Of a stretch of DNA of 64,000 nucleotides, positions 24,814 to 34,391 are shown one piece after another. The notes below the pieces were generated by a model, which worked only from the letters and a program-made list of their open reading frames with translations, did no database searches and had not been told where the DNA came from. Where the stretch lies: NCBI RefSeq assembly GCF_003610255.1, contig NZ_RAPS01000001.1, forward strand, positions 4,402,001 through 4,466,000. The letters are read 5' to 3'. Source of the DNA: Streptomyces sp. TLI_171. Lineage in GTDB: Bacteria; Actinomycetota; Actinomycetes; Streptomycetales; Streptomycetaceae. Position 1 is the first letter of the stretch. Each line of letters begins with the position of its first letter. The translations under genes were made by a program, and so were the position numbers.

Positions 24814-26447
24814 TCTCCACCCACGTGCTGGCCGCCGCCGGCGGCAACAGCGCGAGCATCCCCGCCCCGCACATCGAGTACGGCCAGCTCTCGCCGATGC
24901 TCGTGGTGTTCGGCGCCGCCCTGGTCGGCGTCCTGATCGAGGCGTTCCTGCCGCGGCGGCTGCGCGCCACCGCCCAGCTCGGCGCCTCGCTGCTGGGCCT
25001 GGGCGGCGCGTTCGCCGCCGTGGTGGTGCTCGCCGCCCAGGGCCACGCCACCACCAAGGCCGGGCTGCTCGCGATGGGCGCCGTCGCCATCGACGGCCCC
25101 GCGCTGTTCCTGCAGGGCGTCATCCTGCTGACCGCCGTCCTCGCCGTCCTCACCTACGCCGAGGGCCGGCTGGAGCCGCGCATCAACGGCCACCGGGTCG
25201 ACGCGTTCGCCGCGCAGGCCGCCGCCGTCCCCGGCGGCGAGCAGGAGCGCGAGGCCACCCGCGAGGGCCTGCGCACCACCGAGATCTACCCGCTCACCCT
25301 GTTCGCGGTCGGCGGCATGCTGCTGTTCCCCGCCGCGAACGACCTGCTGACCATGTTCGTCGCGCTGGAGGTCCTCTCCCTCCCGCTGTACCTGATGTGC
25401 GCGATCGCCCGGCGCCGCCGCCTGCTCTCCCAGGAGGCCGCGGTCAAGTACTTCCTGCTCGGCGCGTTCGCCTCGGCGTTCTTCCTGTTCGGCACCGCGC
25501 TGATCTACGGGTACGCGGGCTCGGTCCAGCTCGGCGAGATCGCCGACGTGGTCTCCGGCGTCGCCCCGGTCACCCCGGCGCTCGCCGTCACCACCCAGAA
25601 CGACGCGCTGCTGCTGATCGGCCTCGCCATGCTGGCCGTCGGCCTGCTGTTCAAGGTCGGCGCCGTCCCGTTCCACTCCTGGACCCCGGACGTCTACCAG
25701 GGCGCCCCGACGCCGGTCACCGGGTTCATGGCGGCCGCCACCAAGACCGCGGCGTTCGGCGCCTTCCTGCGGCTGTTCTACGTCGCCTTCCCCGGCCTGC
25801 GCTGGGACTGGCGGCCCGTCCTGTGGGGCGTGGCCATCCTCACCATGGTGGTCGGCGCGGTCCTCGCCGTCACCCAGCAGGACGTGAAGCGGCTTCTCGC
25901 CTACTCCTCGGTCGCGCACGCCGGCTTCATCCTGACCGGCCTGATCGCCACCGACCGGCGCGGCGTCTCGGCCGTCCTCTTCTACCTGCTCGCGTACTCC
26001 TTCGTTACCCTCGGCGCGTTCGCCGTGGTCACCCTGGTGCGCGACTCCAAGGGCGAGGCCACCCACCTGTCCAACTGGGCCGGGCTGGGCCGCCGTTCAC
26101 CGCTGCTCGCGGCGGTGTTCGCGCTCTTCCTGCTGGCCTTCGCGGGCATTCCGCTGACCTCCGGCTTCACCGGCAAGTTCGCGGTCTTCCAGGCCGCCGC
26201 CGAGGGCGGGGCCACCCCGCTGGTGATCGTCGGTGTGCTGTCCTCGGCGGTCGCCGCGTTCTTCTACATCCGGGTCATCGTGCTGATGTTCTTCTCCGAC
26301 CCGCAGCCCTCCGGCCCCGCCGTGGCCGTGCCCAGCCCGCTCACCGCCACCGCCATCGGCGTCGGCGTGCTGGTCACCCTCGGCCTCGGCCTGCTCCCGC
26401 AGTACTTCCTCGACCTGGCCACCAAGGCCTCGCTGTTCGTCCGCTGA
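24810..26447 (+). CDS. nuoN: NADH-quinone oxidoreductase subunit N
   Basis: This 545-residue third antiporter-like subunit completes the operon. Motifs are FVALEVLSLPLYLMCAIAR with the conserved Glu, KVGAVPFHSWTPDVYQGAPT with Lys, and RLLAYSSVAHAGFILTGL. A roughly 30-residue hydrophilic insertion rich in Glu and Arg near residues 130-155 is absent from E. coli NuoN. GTG at 24810 overlaps the nuoM stop. A strong terminator follows. Confidence 0.96.
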   Translation: MISTHVLAAAGGNSASIPAPHIEYGQLSPMLVVFGAALVGVLIEAFLPRRLRATAQLGASLLGLGGAFAAVVVLAAQGHATTKAGLLAMGAVAIDGPALFLQGVILLTAVLAVLTYAEGRLEPRINGHRVDAFAAQAAAVPGGEQEREATREGLRTTEIYPLTLFAVGGMLLFPAANDLLTMFVALEVLSLPLYLMCAIARRRRLLSQEAAVKYFLLGAFASAFFLFGTALIYGYAGSVQLGEIADVVSGVAPVTPALAVTTQNDALLLIGLAMLAVGLLFKVGAVPFHSWTPDVYQGAPTPVTGFMAAATKTAAFGAFLRLFYVAFPGLRWDWRPVLWGVAILTMVVGAVLAVTQQDVKRLLAYSSVAHAGFILTGLIATDRRGVSAVLFYLLAYSFVTLGAFAVVTLVRDSKGEATHLSNWAGLGRRSPLLAAVFALFLLAFAGIPLTSGFTGKFAVFQAAAEGGATPLVIVGVLSSAVAAFFYIRVIVLMFFSDPQPSGPAVAVPSPLTATAIGVGVLVTLGLGLLPQYFLDLATKASLFVR

Positions 26448-26461
26448 CGTTCTTCTCCCAG

Positions 26462-26496
26462 GTCCGGCCCCCGCCAGCACCCGGCGGGGGCCGGAC
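26462..26496 (+). terminator. nuo operon terminator
   Basis: A perfect 14-bp stem (GTCCGGCCCCCGCC with its complement) encloses a 7-nt loop, 15 bases after the nuoN stop. It ends the nuo transcript and insulates the prenyl synthase gene. Confidence 0.85.
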
Positions 26497-26642
26497 GCGT
26501 ACGGGGCACCTTCCGCCACCAGCGGAGAGAGGCCCATGCCCGTGCAGTGATCCACTCCGGACCGGATACGCTGCCTTGTATGTGCATCGGCGGGGCTGAG
26601 GGACCGGGCCCGCTGGATCGACCAGGGACAGGAGTGGTCAGC

Positions 26643-27656
26643 GTGACCGTCGTGGGGCCCTTCGGGCTGAGCGTGCAGGACCACGATCTGACCCGTGACG
26701 TCCAGGCCGGGATGGAGGCCGTGGAGGCCGCCCTGATCGAGGCCGTCAAGAGCGACGTGCCGTTCATCACGGTGACCGCCAGCCACCTCATCGAGGCCGG
26801 GGGGAAGCGGTTCAGGCCGCTGCTGGTGATGCTCGCCGCCCAGTTCGGCGACCCGTCCGCACCCGGCGTGGTGCCCTCCGCGGTGGTGGTCGAACTGACC
26901 CACCTCGCGACGCTGTACCACGACGACGTGATGGACGAGGCCCCCGTGCGCCGCGGCGCGCCCAGCGCCAACAGCCGCTGGGACAACTCGGTCGCCATCC
27001 TCACCGGCGACTTCCTCTTCTCCCGCGCCTCCCAGGTGCTCTCCGACCTCGGCCCCGAAGCCGTCCGGATCCAGTCCGACGCCTTCGAACGGCTCGTCAC
27101 CGGCCAGATCCTGGAGACCGCGGGCCCGCGGCCCGAGGACGACCCGCTGCGCCACTACCTGGACGTGCTGTCCGGCAAGACCGGCTCGCTGATCGCCGTC
27201 TCCTGCCGGTTCGGCTCGCTGATGGCCGGCGCCGAACCGTGGGTCGTCGAACTGCTCACCCAGTACGGCGAGCGGATCGGCACCGCGTTCCAACTCGCCG
27301 ACGACGTCCTCGACATCGCCTCCGACGGCTCCGAGTCCGGCAAGACCCCCGGCACCGACCTGCGCGAGGGCGTGCCCACCCTGCCGGTGCTGCTGCTCCG
27401 TCAGATGCCGGTCGACCCGGCCGATCCCGAGGACGTCCGCCTGCGCGAACTCCTCGACACCGACCTCGCGACCGACGACGACGCCCACGCCGAGGCCCTG
27501 CGCCTGCTGCGCCGGCACCCGGCGCTGGAGCGGGCCCGCCGCGAGACGCTGCGCTACGCCGAGGAGGCCCGCGCCCTGCTGGACCCGCTCCCGGCCTGCT
27601 CCGCCAAGGCGGCCCTCCAGGAGCTCTGCGACACGGTGGCCATCCGCACCATGTAG
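26643..27656 (+). CDS. Long-chain polyprenyl diphosphate synthase
   Basis: This 337-residue trans-isoprenyl diphosphate synthase builds the prenyl tail, probably of menaquinone (nonaprenyl in most streptomycetes). The first Asp-rich motif lies in TLYHDDVMDEAPVRRGAPS and the second in AFQLADDVLDIASDG. GGKRFRPLLVML binds the diphosphate. Small residues upstream of the first motif are consistent with a long product, but chain length cannot be fixed by eye. GTG at 26643 follows AGGAG (26630-26634). Its place right after nuo and near menG and menJ supports a quinone role. Confidence 0.9.
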   Translation: MTVVGPFGLSVQDHDLTRDVQAGMEAVEAALIEAVKSDVPFITVTASHLIEAGGKRFRPLLVMLAAQFGDPSAPGVVPSAVVVELTHLATLYHDDVMDEAPVRRGAPSANSRWDNSVAILTGDFLFSRASQVLSDLGPEAVRIQSDAFERLVTGQILETAGPRPEDDPLRHYLDVLSGKTGSLIAVSCRFGSLMAGAEPWVVELLTQYGERIGTAFQLADDVLDIASDGSESGKTPGTDLREGVPTLPVLLLRQMPVDPADPEDVRLRELLDTDLATDDDAHAEALRLLRRHPALERARRETLRYAEEARALLDPLPACSAKAALQELCDTVAIRTM

Positions 27657-27707
27657 GCCGCCGGAACGCGCCGCTTCCCGTTGTCCTCCGCGCGCTAGGG
27701 TGCCCCT

Positions 27708-28370
27708 ATGTTGCGCGTGGTGATCGCCGAGGATTCCGTGCTGCTCCGGGAGGGGCTGACACGGTTGCTGACGGACCGGGGGATGGAGGTCGTGGCGGGG
27801 GTCGGGGACGGGGACGCGCTCGTCCGGACGATCGACGAGCTGCATGGCGCGGGCGCCCTGCCCGACGTGGTGGTGGCGGACGTCCGGATGCCGCCGACGC
27901 ACACCGACGAGGGCGTGCGGGCGTGCGTGGAGCTGCGCGGCCGGTACCCGCAGGTGGGCGTGCTGGTGCTGTCGCAGCACGTCGAGGAGCAGTACGCGGG
28001 GGAGCTGCTGGCGGGCTCGACGCGGGGCGTCGGGTACCTGCTGAAGGACCGGGTCGCCGAGGTGCGGGAGTTCGTGGACGCGGTGTCGCGGGTCGCGCAG
28101 GGCGGCACGGCACTGGACCCGGAGGTGGTCCAGCAGCTGTTGAGCCGCAGCCGGCAGGTCGACACGCTGGCGAACCTGACGCCGCGCGAGCGCGAGGTGC
28201 TGGGCCTGATGGCGGAGGGCCGGACGAACGCGGCGATCGCCAAGCAGCTGGTGGTGTCGGACGGCGCGGTGGAGAAGCACGTGTCGAACATCTTCCAGAA
28301 GCTGGGCCTCGGGCAGAGCCCGGAGGATCACCGGCGGGTCCTGGCGGTGCTGGCCTACCTGGGGTCCTGA
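27708..28370 (+). CDS. NarL/LuxR-type response regulator (orphan)
   Basis: This 220-residue protein has a receiver domain at residues 1-120, with the acidic pocket in IAEDSVLLREG, phosphoacceptor Asp58 in VVVADVRMPPT, and Lys in GYLLKDRV. A LuxR-type helix-turn-helix follows at about 155-212 (LTPREREVLGLMAEGRTN, GAVEKHVSNIFQKLGL). No histidine kinase gene is adjacent, so it is an orphan here. It lies between the prenyl synthase and korAB with about 50 and 140 bp gaps. Its targets are unknown. Confidence 0.9.
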   Translation: MLRVVIAEDSVLLREGLTRLLTDRGMEVVAGVGDGDALVRTIDELHGAGALPDVVVADVRMPPTHTDEGVRACVELRGRYPQVGVLVLSQHVEEQYAGELLAGSTRGVGYLLKDRVAEVREFVDAVSRVAQGGTALDPEVVQQLLSRSRQVDTLANLTPREREVLGLMAEGRTNAAIAKQLVVSDGAVEKHVSNIFQKLGLGQSPEDHRRVLAVLAYLGS

Positions 28371-28510
28371 GCTCGGAGACCCGCCGGGACGGTCTGTGCG
28401 AGTTCCCTTCCAGTCGTGCTCTGCCCGCTTAGGATTCCCTTGGTGCGCCAGGCGGACGGGGCACACGGCTCACGCCCGCTGCTGGTTCCCCTTCGAGGAG
28501 GTCCGCGGCA

Positions 28511-30478
28511 GTGACCAGTCAGGTCGATCAGTCAGAGGCAGTGGACGGCTCGGACGGCGAGCGCCGGACGGGTCCGGCCTCGCCCCGGTCGGGCCCGCAG
28601 GGCGGGTCCGGCCGGGCGGCCAAGCCGATCCGGCGGCTGGACCGGGTGATCATCCGGTTCGCAGGCGACTCGGGCGACGGTATGCAGCTCACCGGCGACC
28701 GGTTCACCTCGGAGACGGCCGCGTTCGGCAACGACCTGTCCACGCTGCCGAACTTCCCGGCCGAGATCCGGGCCCCCGCAGGCACCCTGCCGGGCGTGTC
28801 GAGCTTCCAGCTGCACTTCGCGGACCACGACATCCTCACCCCGGGCGACGCGCCGGACGTGCTGGTGGCGATGAACCCCGCGGCGCTGAAGGCGAACCTC
28901 CCGGACCTGCCGGCCGGCGCGGAGATCATCGTCAACACCGACGAGTTCACCAAGCGGGCGCTGGCGAAGGTCGGCTGGTCGGCGGACCCGCTGACCGACG
29001 GCTCGCTGGAGTCGTTCCGGCTGCACCCGGTGCCGCTGACCACGCTGACCCTGGAGGCGCTGAAGGACAGCGGCCTGGCGCGCAAGGACGCCGAACGGGC
29101 GAAGAACATGTTCGCGCTCGGCCTGCTGTCCTGGATGTACCACCGGCCCACCCACGGCACCGAGCTGTTCCTGCGTCAGAAGTTCGCCAAGAAGCCGGAG
29201 ATCGCGGAGGCCAACGTCGCCGCGTTCCGCGCGGGCTGGAACTTCGGCGAGACCACCGAGGACTTCGCGGTCTCCTACGAGATCCCGCCGGCCAAGCTGC
29301 CCGCGGGCACCTACCGGAACATCTCCGGCAACCTGGCGCTGGCCTACGGCCTGGTCGCGGCGGGGGAGCGGTCGGGGCTGCCGGTGTTCCTCGGCTCGTA
29401 CCCGATCACCCCGGCGTCGGACATCCTGCACGAGCTGTCCAGGCACAAGAACTTCGGCGTGCGGTCGTTCCAGGCGGAGGACGAGATCGCCGGCATCGGC
29501 GCGGCGCTCGGCGCGGCGTTCGGCGGCGCGCTGGGCGTGACCACCACCTCCGGCCCGGGCGTGGCGCTGAAGTCGGAGACGATCGGCCTGGCGGTGTCGC
29601 TGGAGCTGCCGCTGCTGGTGATCGACATCCAGCGCGGCGGCCCGTCCACCGGCCTGCCCACCAAGACCGAGCAGGCGGACCTGCTGCAGGCGATGTTCGG
29701 CCGCAACGGCGAGGCCCCGGTGCCGGTCGTGGCGCCCGCGACGCCCGCCGAGTGCTTCGACGCGGCGCTGGACGCGGCCCGGATCGCGCTGACCTACCGC
29801 ACCCCGGTGTTCCTGCTGTCGGACGGCTACCTGGCCAACGGCTCCGAGCCGTGGAAGATCCCGACGGTCGACGAACTCCCGGACCTTCGGGTGGAGTTCG
29901 CCACCGAGCCGAACGGCGCGGACGGCTCCTTCCGCCCGTACCAGCGCGACCCGCACACCCTGGCCCGCCCGTGGGCGGTGCCCGGCACGCCCGGCCTGGA
30001 GCACCGGATCGGCGGCATCGAGAAGCAGGACGGCACCGGCAACATCTCGTACGACCCCGCCAACCACGACTTCATGGTGCGCACCCGGCAGGCCAAGATC
30101 GACGGCATCGAGGTGCCGGACGTCGAGGTGGACGACCCGAGCGGGGACGCCAAGGTGCTGGTGCTCGGCTGGGGCTCCACCTACGGCCCGATCGCCGCCG
30201 CGGTGCGCCGGGTGCGGGCGGACGGCGGCCTGATCGCCCAGGCCCACCTGCGCCACCTCAACCCGTTCCCGGCCAACCTCGGCGCGGTGCTGGGCCGCTA
30301 CCAGCGGGTGATCGTCCCCGAGATGAACCTCGGACAGCTCGCCCTGCTGCTGCGCGCCAAGTACCTCGTCGACGCCCAGTCCTACAACCAGGTGCGCGGC
30401 CTGCCGTTCAAGGCCGCCCAGCTCGCCGACGTGCTGCACGCGGCGATCGGCGCCATCGAGGCGGAGGAGACCCGATGA
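28511..30478 (+). CDS. korA: 2-oxoacid:ferredoxin oxidoreductase, fused gamma-alpha subunit
   Basis: This 655-residue protein is one half of a heterodimeric thiamine enzyme that converts 2-oxoglutarate (or another 2-oxoacid) and CoA to acyl-CoA with reduction of ferredoxin. The N-terminal gamma domain begins VIIRFAGDSGDGMQLTGDRF. The alpha domain has LGSYPITPASDILHEL and TTTSGPGVALKSETIGLA, RGGPSTGLPTKTEQADL and the C-terminal PEMNLGQLALLLRAKYLV. The N-terminal 40 residues are a Ser/Gly/Arg-rich extension. GTG at 28511 follows GAGGAGG. A TAGGAT box at 28430-28435 is a possible -10 element. It overlaps korB in ATGA. Confidence 0.92.
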   Translation: MTSQVDQSEAVDGSDGERRTGPASPRSGPQGGSGRAAKPIRRLDRVIIRFAGDSGDGMQLTGDRFTSETAAFGNDLSTLPNFPAEIRAPAGTLPGVSSFQLHFADHDILTPGDAPDVLVAMNPAALKANLPDLPAGAEIIVNTDEFTKRALAKVGWSADPLTDGSLESFRLHPVPLTTLTLEALKDSGLARKDAERAKNMFALGLLSWMYHRPTHGTELFLRQKFAKKPEIAEANVAAFRAGWNFGETTEDFAVSYEIPPAKLPAGTYRNISGNLALAYGLVAAGERSGLPVFLGSYPITPASDILHELSRHKNFGVRSFQAEDEIAGIGAALGAAFGGALGVTTTSGPGVALKSETIGLAVSLELPLLVIDIQRGGPSTGLPTKTEQADLLQAMFGRNGEAPVPVVAPATPAECFDAALDAARIALTYRTPVFLLSDGYLANGSEPWKIPTVDELPDLRVEFATEPNGADGSFRPYQRDPHTLARPWAVPGTPGLEHRIGGIEKQDGTGNISYDPANHDFMVRTRQAKIDGIEVPDVEVDDPSGDAKVLVLGWGSTYGPIAAAVRRVRADGGLIAQAHLRHLNPFPANLGAVLGRYQRVIVPEMNLGQLALLLRAKYLVDAQSYNQVRGLPFKAAQLADVLHAAIGAIEAEETR

Positions 30479-31512
30479 CCGACTTCCCCGCGCTGCGGCT
30501 CGTCCCCAAGGCGGACGCCCCGCAGTCCGCGAAGGACTTCAAGACCGACCAGGAAGTGCGCTGGTGCCCGGGCTGCGGCGACTACGCCGTCCTGGCCGCC
30601 GTCCAGTCCTTCATGCCCGAGCTGGGCATCCGGCGGGAGAACACCGTCTTCGTCTCCGGCATCGGCTGCTCCTCGCGCTTCCCGTACTACATGAACACCT
30701 ACGGGATGCACTCGATCCACGGCCGCGCCCCGGCGATCGCCACCGGCCTGGCGGCGTCCCGCCCGGACCTGTCGGTGTGGGTGGTGACGGGTGACGGCGA
30801 CGCGCTGTCGATCGGCGGCAACCACCTGATCCACGCGCTGCGCCGGAACGTCAACCTGAAGATCCTGCTGTTCAACAACCGGATCTACGGGCTGACGAAG
30901 GGTCAGTACTCGCCGACCAGCGAGCTCGGCAAGATCACCAAGTCCACCCCGATGGGCTCGCTGGACGCCCCGTTCAACCCGCTGTCGCTGGCGATCGGCG
31001 CCGAGGCCACCTTCGTGGCCCGCACCATCGACTCCGACCGGCAGCACCTGCAGTCCGTGCTGCGGGCCGCCGCCCAGCACGAGGGCACCGCGCTGGTGGA
31101 GATCTACCAGAACTGCAACATCTTCAACGACGGCGCGTTCGAGATCCTCAAGGAGCCCGGCACCCGCGACGAGGCGCTGATCCGCCTGGAGCACGGGCAG
31201 CCGGTGCTGGTCGGGGCGGACCGGCACGTGGTCCGCGACGCCGACGGCGAACTGCGGATCGCCCCCCGCGGCGAGGGCACCGCCCTGGTCCACGACGCCC
31301 ACGCGGCCGGCTCCACCACCGCCTTCGCGCTGACCAGGCTGGCCGACGCCGACACCCTGCACCACACGCCGATCGGCGTGCTGCGGGACGTCTCCCGGCC
31401 GGTCTACGACACCTTGATGGCCGACCAGCTGGCGCAGGCCGAGCAGCAGAAGGGCCGCGGCGACCTGGCCGCCCTGCTGACCGGCCAGAGCACCTGGACG
31501 GTGAACGCCTAG
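30475..31512 (+). CDS. korB: 2-oxoacid:ferredoxin oxidoreductase, beta subunit
   Basis: This 345-residue partner of korA binds thiamine diphosphate and a [4Fe-4S] cluster. Cluster ligands are in RWCPGCGDYAVL, GIGCSSRFPYYMN, and a later Cys in IYQNCNIFND. The thiamine/Mg motif is VTGDGDALSIGGNHLIHALRRN. The four-base overlap with korA implies coupled translation and equal amounts of both subunits. In aerobic actinobacteria this enzyme can serve the citric acid cycle in place of, or next to, 2-oxoglutarate dehydrogenase. Confidence 0.93.
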   Translation: MTDFPALRLVPKADAPQSAKDFKTDQEVRWCPGCGDYAVLAAVQSFMPELGIRRENTVFVSGIGCSSRFPYYMNTYGMHSIHGRAPAIATGLAASRPDLSVWVVTGDGDALSIGGNHLIHALRRNVNLKILLFNNRIYGLTKGQYSPTSELGKITKSTPMGSLDAPFNPLSLAIGAEATFVARTIDSDRQHLQSVLRAAAQHEGTALVEIYQNCNIFNDGAFEILKEPGTRDEALIRLEHGQPVLVGADRHVVRDADGELRIAPRGEGTALVHDAHAAGSTTAFALTRLADADTLHHTPIGVLRDVSRPVYDTLMADQLAQAEQQKGRGDLAALLTGQSTWTVNA

Positions 31513-31558
31513 CCCCTCCTGTCAGCAGTCAAACCGCACTTTGTGGATGACAGCTTCG

Positions 31559-31601
31559 CCCGCGTACCGCTACCTTTCGGTTGACCATGTCGGTACGCGG
31601 G
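31559..31601. repeat. Inverted repeat before rarD
   Basis: CCCGCGTACCG at 31559-31569 and its exact complement at 31591-31601 flank a 21-bp spacer with TTGACC in it. It sits 13 bp before the rarD start, so it may be an operator or a leader hairpin, or it may help end the korAB transcript. Confidence 0.4.
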
Positions 31602-31614
31602 TGAAGGGCAGGCC

Positions 31615-32541
31615 ATGGCGGACGGTTCGCGGGAGGCCAGGGTCGGGCTCTGGAACGGGTTCGCGGCGTACGGGATGTGGGGCCTGTTCCCGCTGTTCTG
31701 GCCGCTGCTGGAACCCGCCGGAGCTGTGGACATCCTGGCCAACCGGATGGTGTGGTCGCTGGTCGCCGTCGCCGCGATGCTGCTGGTCCGCCGCCGCTGG
31801 GGGTGGATCCGCCCGCTGCTGCGCCAGCCCCGCCGGCTCGCGCTGCTGGCGCTGGCCGCCGCCACCGTCTCGGTGAACTGGGGCGTCTACATCTGGGGCG
31901 TGAACTCCGGCCACGTGGTGGAGACCAGCCTCGGCTACTTCATCAACCCGCTGGTGACCATCGCCTTCGGCGTGCTGGTGCTGCGCGAGCGGCTGCGCAC
32001 CCCGCAGTGGGCCGCGGTCGGCATCGGCGCCGCGGCCGTCGCCGTGCTGACGGTCGCCTACGGCCGGCTGCCGTGGATCGCGCTGACCCTGGCCTTCAGC
32101 TTCGCCACCTACGGCCTGATCAAGAAGAAGGTCGGGCTGGGCGGCGCGGAGAGCCTCGCGGTGGAGAGCGCCGTGATGTTCCCGTTCGCGCTCGCCTTCC
32201 TGATCTGGCTCGGGGCCACCGGCCGGGGCAGCCTGGGCCACTACGGCTGGGGGCACACCGCGCTGCTGATGGTCAGCGGGGTGATCACCGCGGTGCCGCT
32301 GATGTGCTTCGGCGCGGCCGCGCTCCGGGTGCCGCTCACCACCCTCGGGCTGCTGCAGTACCTGGCGCCGGTGTTCCAGTTCTCGATCGGCGTGCTGGTC
32401 TTCCACGAGTCGATGCAGCCGGCCCGCTGGGCGGGCTTCGCCCTGGTCTGGGTGGCCCTGGTGGTGCTCAGCGCGGACGCGCTGCGCCGGGTGCAGGCGG
32501 AGCGCCGGCGGACCCCCGTGCTGGAGACCGTCGCCGGCTGA
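31615..32541 (+). CDS. rarD: RarD/EamA family transporter
   Basis: This 308-residue ten-helix protein is of the RarD branch of the DMT superfamily. It shows GLWNGFAAYGMWGLFPLFW at the start, VNWGVYIWGVNSGHVVETSLGYFINP (shown in part) in the middle, and LGLLQYLAPVFQFSIGVLVF near the end, all RarD signatures. The substrate is not known. ATG at 31615 is preceded by a purine-rich GAAGGGCAGG. Confidence 0.88.
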   Translation: MADGSREARVGLWNGFAAYGMWGLFPLFWPLLEPAGAVDILANRMVWSLVAVAAMLLVRRRWGWIRPLLRQPRRLALLALAAATVSVNWGVYIWGVNSGHVVETSLGYFINPLVTIAFGVLVLRERLRTPQWAAVGIGAAAVAVLTVAYGRLPWIALTLAFSFATYGLIKKKVGLGGAESLAVESAVMFPFALAFLIWLGATGRGSLGHYGWGHTALLMVSGVITAVPLMCFGAAALRVPLTTLGLLQYLAPVFQFSIGVLVFHESMQPARWAGFALVWVALVVLSADALRRVQAERRRTPVLETVAG

Positions 32542-32547
32542 CCGTCG

Positions 32548-33798
32548 TCAGACCCGGGCCAGCTCGCGGGCCAGCCGCGCGCTGTCCCGGTGCACGGTGA
32601 ACGCGGCGGCGGCGGCCAGCGCCACCGCCCTGCGCCGGGACCCGAGCAGGCCGCCGTGGGTCAGCGAGTCCAGCGGCCGGTGCCCGCGCCACTCGTCCAG
32701 CGACCACCGGGCGTACGGGCCGAACAGGGCCCGGGCGGGCTCCGGCAGGTCGATCCGGGCCGGGACGGCTCCGCGCGCCCCGTTCAGCGCCAGCTGGCCC
32801 TCCAGGCTCGCGCAGAGCTCCAGCCAGGCCAGCGCCGCCGGGCGGTGCCGGGCGCCGCGGGGGAGGGCGAACACGTCCGCCCGGGACTGGAACAGCCCGT
32901 CGGTGCCGGGCGCGGCCGCCCACCGGTAGTCGACGTCCGGGCGCAGGCCCAGACCGGTCCGCAGCCAGCCCTCCACCCAGTCGCCGGTGATCAGGTAACC
33001 GGCCTGGCCGCTGCCGAGCTGCCGGGCGGCGTCCGTCCAGTCGGCGTCGGGAGCGGGCGGCTCGGCCAGCTCCAGCAGGGCGTCCAGGGTGCGCAGCGCG
33101 CCGGTGGTGGCCGAGCCCTGCCACGGGCCGCCGGGCCGCCAGAGCGCGGCGAACGCGTCCGGGCCGTGCGCGGCCAGCAGGACGGTCTCCGCCAGGTGCA
33201 GCACCTCGACCGGGCCGCCGACGGCCAGCGGGGTGCGGCCGGTGGCGGCGACCCGCCGCAGCTGGGCGATCAGCGCGCCGGTGTCCCGCGGAGCGTGCCC
33301 GGCCCCGGCCTCGGCGAGCAGCTGCGGGTTCGACCACAGCAGGTTGGTCCGCCGCACGCCCGCCGGGACGGCGTACAGCGCGCTGCCGACCCGCAGCCCG
33401 GGCAGCAGCCGGGCGGGCAGACCGGCCGCCGGGCCGGATCTTCGGAACAGCGCGTCCAGCGGCTCCAGGTGCGCGGCCAGCTCGGTCAGTTCGGCGCCGC
33501 CGGAACACCGGAAGCTGTCCGGCGGCGAGCCCGCGGCCAGCCGCGCCGAGAGGTCCCCGCCGGCCGGGTTGGAGCCGTCGCCGGCCACGAAGGTGACGTC
33601 CGGGGCACGGCCCTTGAGCGCCGCCAGCAGCGCCTGCAGCCCGTTCTGCTCCGGGCCGGACGTCCAGCCCGTCGCCACCTCCAGCAGCCCCGCCGGACCG
33701 GACCCCGAACTGGCCTCCGCCGACCCGTACCGGGCCAGCGCGGTGGCGCAGGCGGCCGCCACTGCGCCCAGCAGGACTCCACGGCGGCTGATCGGCAC
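32548..33798 (-). CDS. Extracellular solute-binding protein (ABC importer type 1)
   Basis: This 416-residue secreted protein has a twin-arginine-like signal (ISRRGVLLGAVAAACATALA) at residues 3-22. The body resembles sugar-binding proteins: LLAALKGRAPDVTFVAGDGS, LYAVPAGVRRTNLLWSNPQLL, and GSGQAGYLITGDWVEGWLRTG. GTG at 33798 was chosen because GGGAG lies just upstream and the signal peptide starts there; a longer in-frame start at 33870 puts 24 non-signal residues before it. No permease or ATPase genes are adjacent, so it is an orphan binding protein or shares a transporter encoded elsewhere. A cysteine lies in the signal hydrophobic core, but the lipobox is poor. Confidence 0.8.
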   Translation of the reverse strand: MPISRRGVLLGAVAAACATALARYGSAEASSGSGPAGLLEVATGWTSGPEQNGLQALLAALKGRAPDVTFVAGDGSNPAGGDLSARLAAGSPPDSFRCSGGAELTELAAHLEPLDALFRRSGPAAGLPARLLPGLRVGSALYAVPAGVRRTNLLWSNPQLLAEAGAGHAPRDTGALIAQLRRVAATGRTPLAVGGPVEVLHLAETVLLAAHGPDAFAALWRPGGPWQGSATTGALRTLDALLELAEPPAPDADWTDAARQLGSGQAGYLITGDWVEGWLRTGLGLRPDVDYRWAAAPGTDGLFQSRADVFALPRGARHRPAALAWLELCASLEGQLALNGARGAVPARIDLPEPARALFGPYARWSLDEWRGHRPLDSLTHGGLLGSRRRAVALAAAAAFTVHRDSARLARELARV

Positions 33799-34025
33799 GG
33801 CACTCCCAGCGGACGGGTCGAACGGGCGGGCGGGCGAACAATGGACGAACGGTCCGGGGCGGCCCACCATCCCACCGCCCGGCCCGAGTCCGCGTCAAGT
33901 GCCGCAACCGGCCCGGCGCTCGTGAAGAACGCCTCCTCGGGATCTCCTCAACCGGATGCCCGGGCTGCTAACGTCCGTGCTGCGCGACCCGGCCGCAGCT
34001 GTCCCGGCGCGCGGGAGGAACTCCG

Positions 34026-34391
34026 ATGGTCCACCTCGCTCGTCCCGTGCTCCGCCACGTTCCCGCCGTGCGGCGGGAAGCGGGCGGGTCGCAGAGCGGG
34101 GAACTGTGCATCACCCAGCTGACCGGCCTGCCCGCCGCGATCCGCTGGCAGCCGCGGGACGGGGACCCGGTCGACCTGCTCCCGCCCTACCGCCTCGACC
34201 GGGTCGAGCTCCGCCGCTCGCCCCGGGCCCGCCTGCACGGCCTCACCGCGGGCGTCCGCCTGGTCACCGAAGGCTGGTCCCCGCTCTTCCTCGTCCCGCC
34301 CTCGCACCTCCCGGCCCTGGCCCTCGCCGCCGCGTCCACCCGTGGCACGGCCACGGCGGCGGACCGGCGGCGGGGCGCCGACCGCCGTTAG
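34026..34391 (+). CDS. Small protein of unknown function
   Basis: This 121-residue protein starts with ATG at 34026 after a strong GGGAGGAA. The central part (GELCITQLTGLPAAIRWQPR, then GVRLVTEGWSPLFLVPPSHL) looks like a compact beta-rich fold, and the tail is Ala/Arg-rich. I do not recognise a family. Its TAG stop overlaps the stop of the convergent gene at 34388, leaving no room for a terminator between them. Confidence 0.6.
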   Translation: MVHLARPVLRHVPAVRREAGGSQSGELCITQLTGLPAAIRWQPRDGDPVDLLPPYRLDRVELRRSPRARLHGLTAGVRLVTEGWSPLFLVPPSHLPALALAAASTRGTATAADRRRGADRR

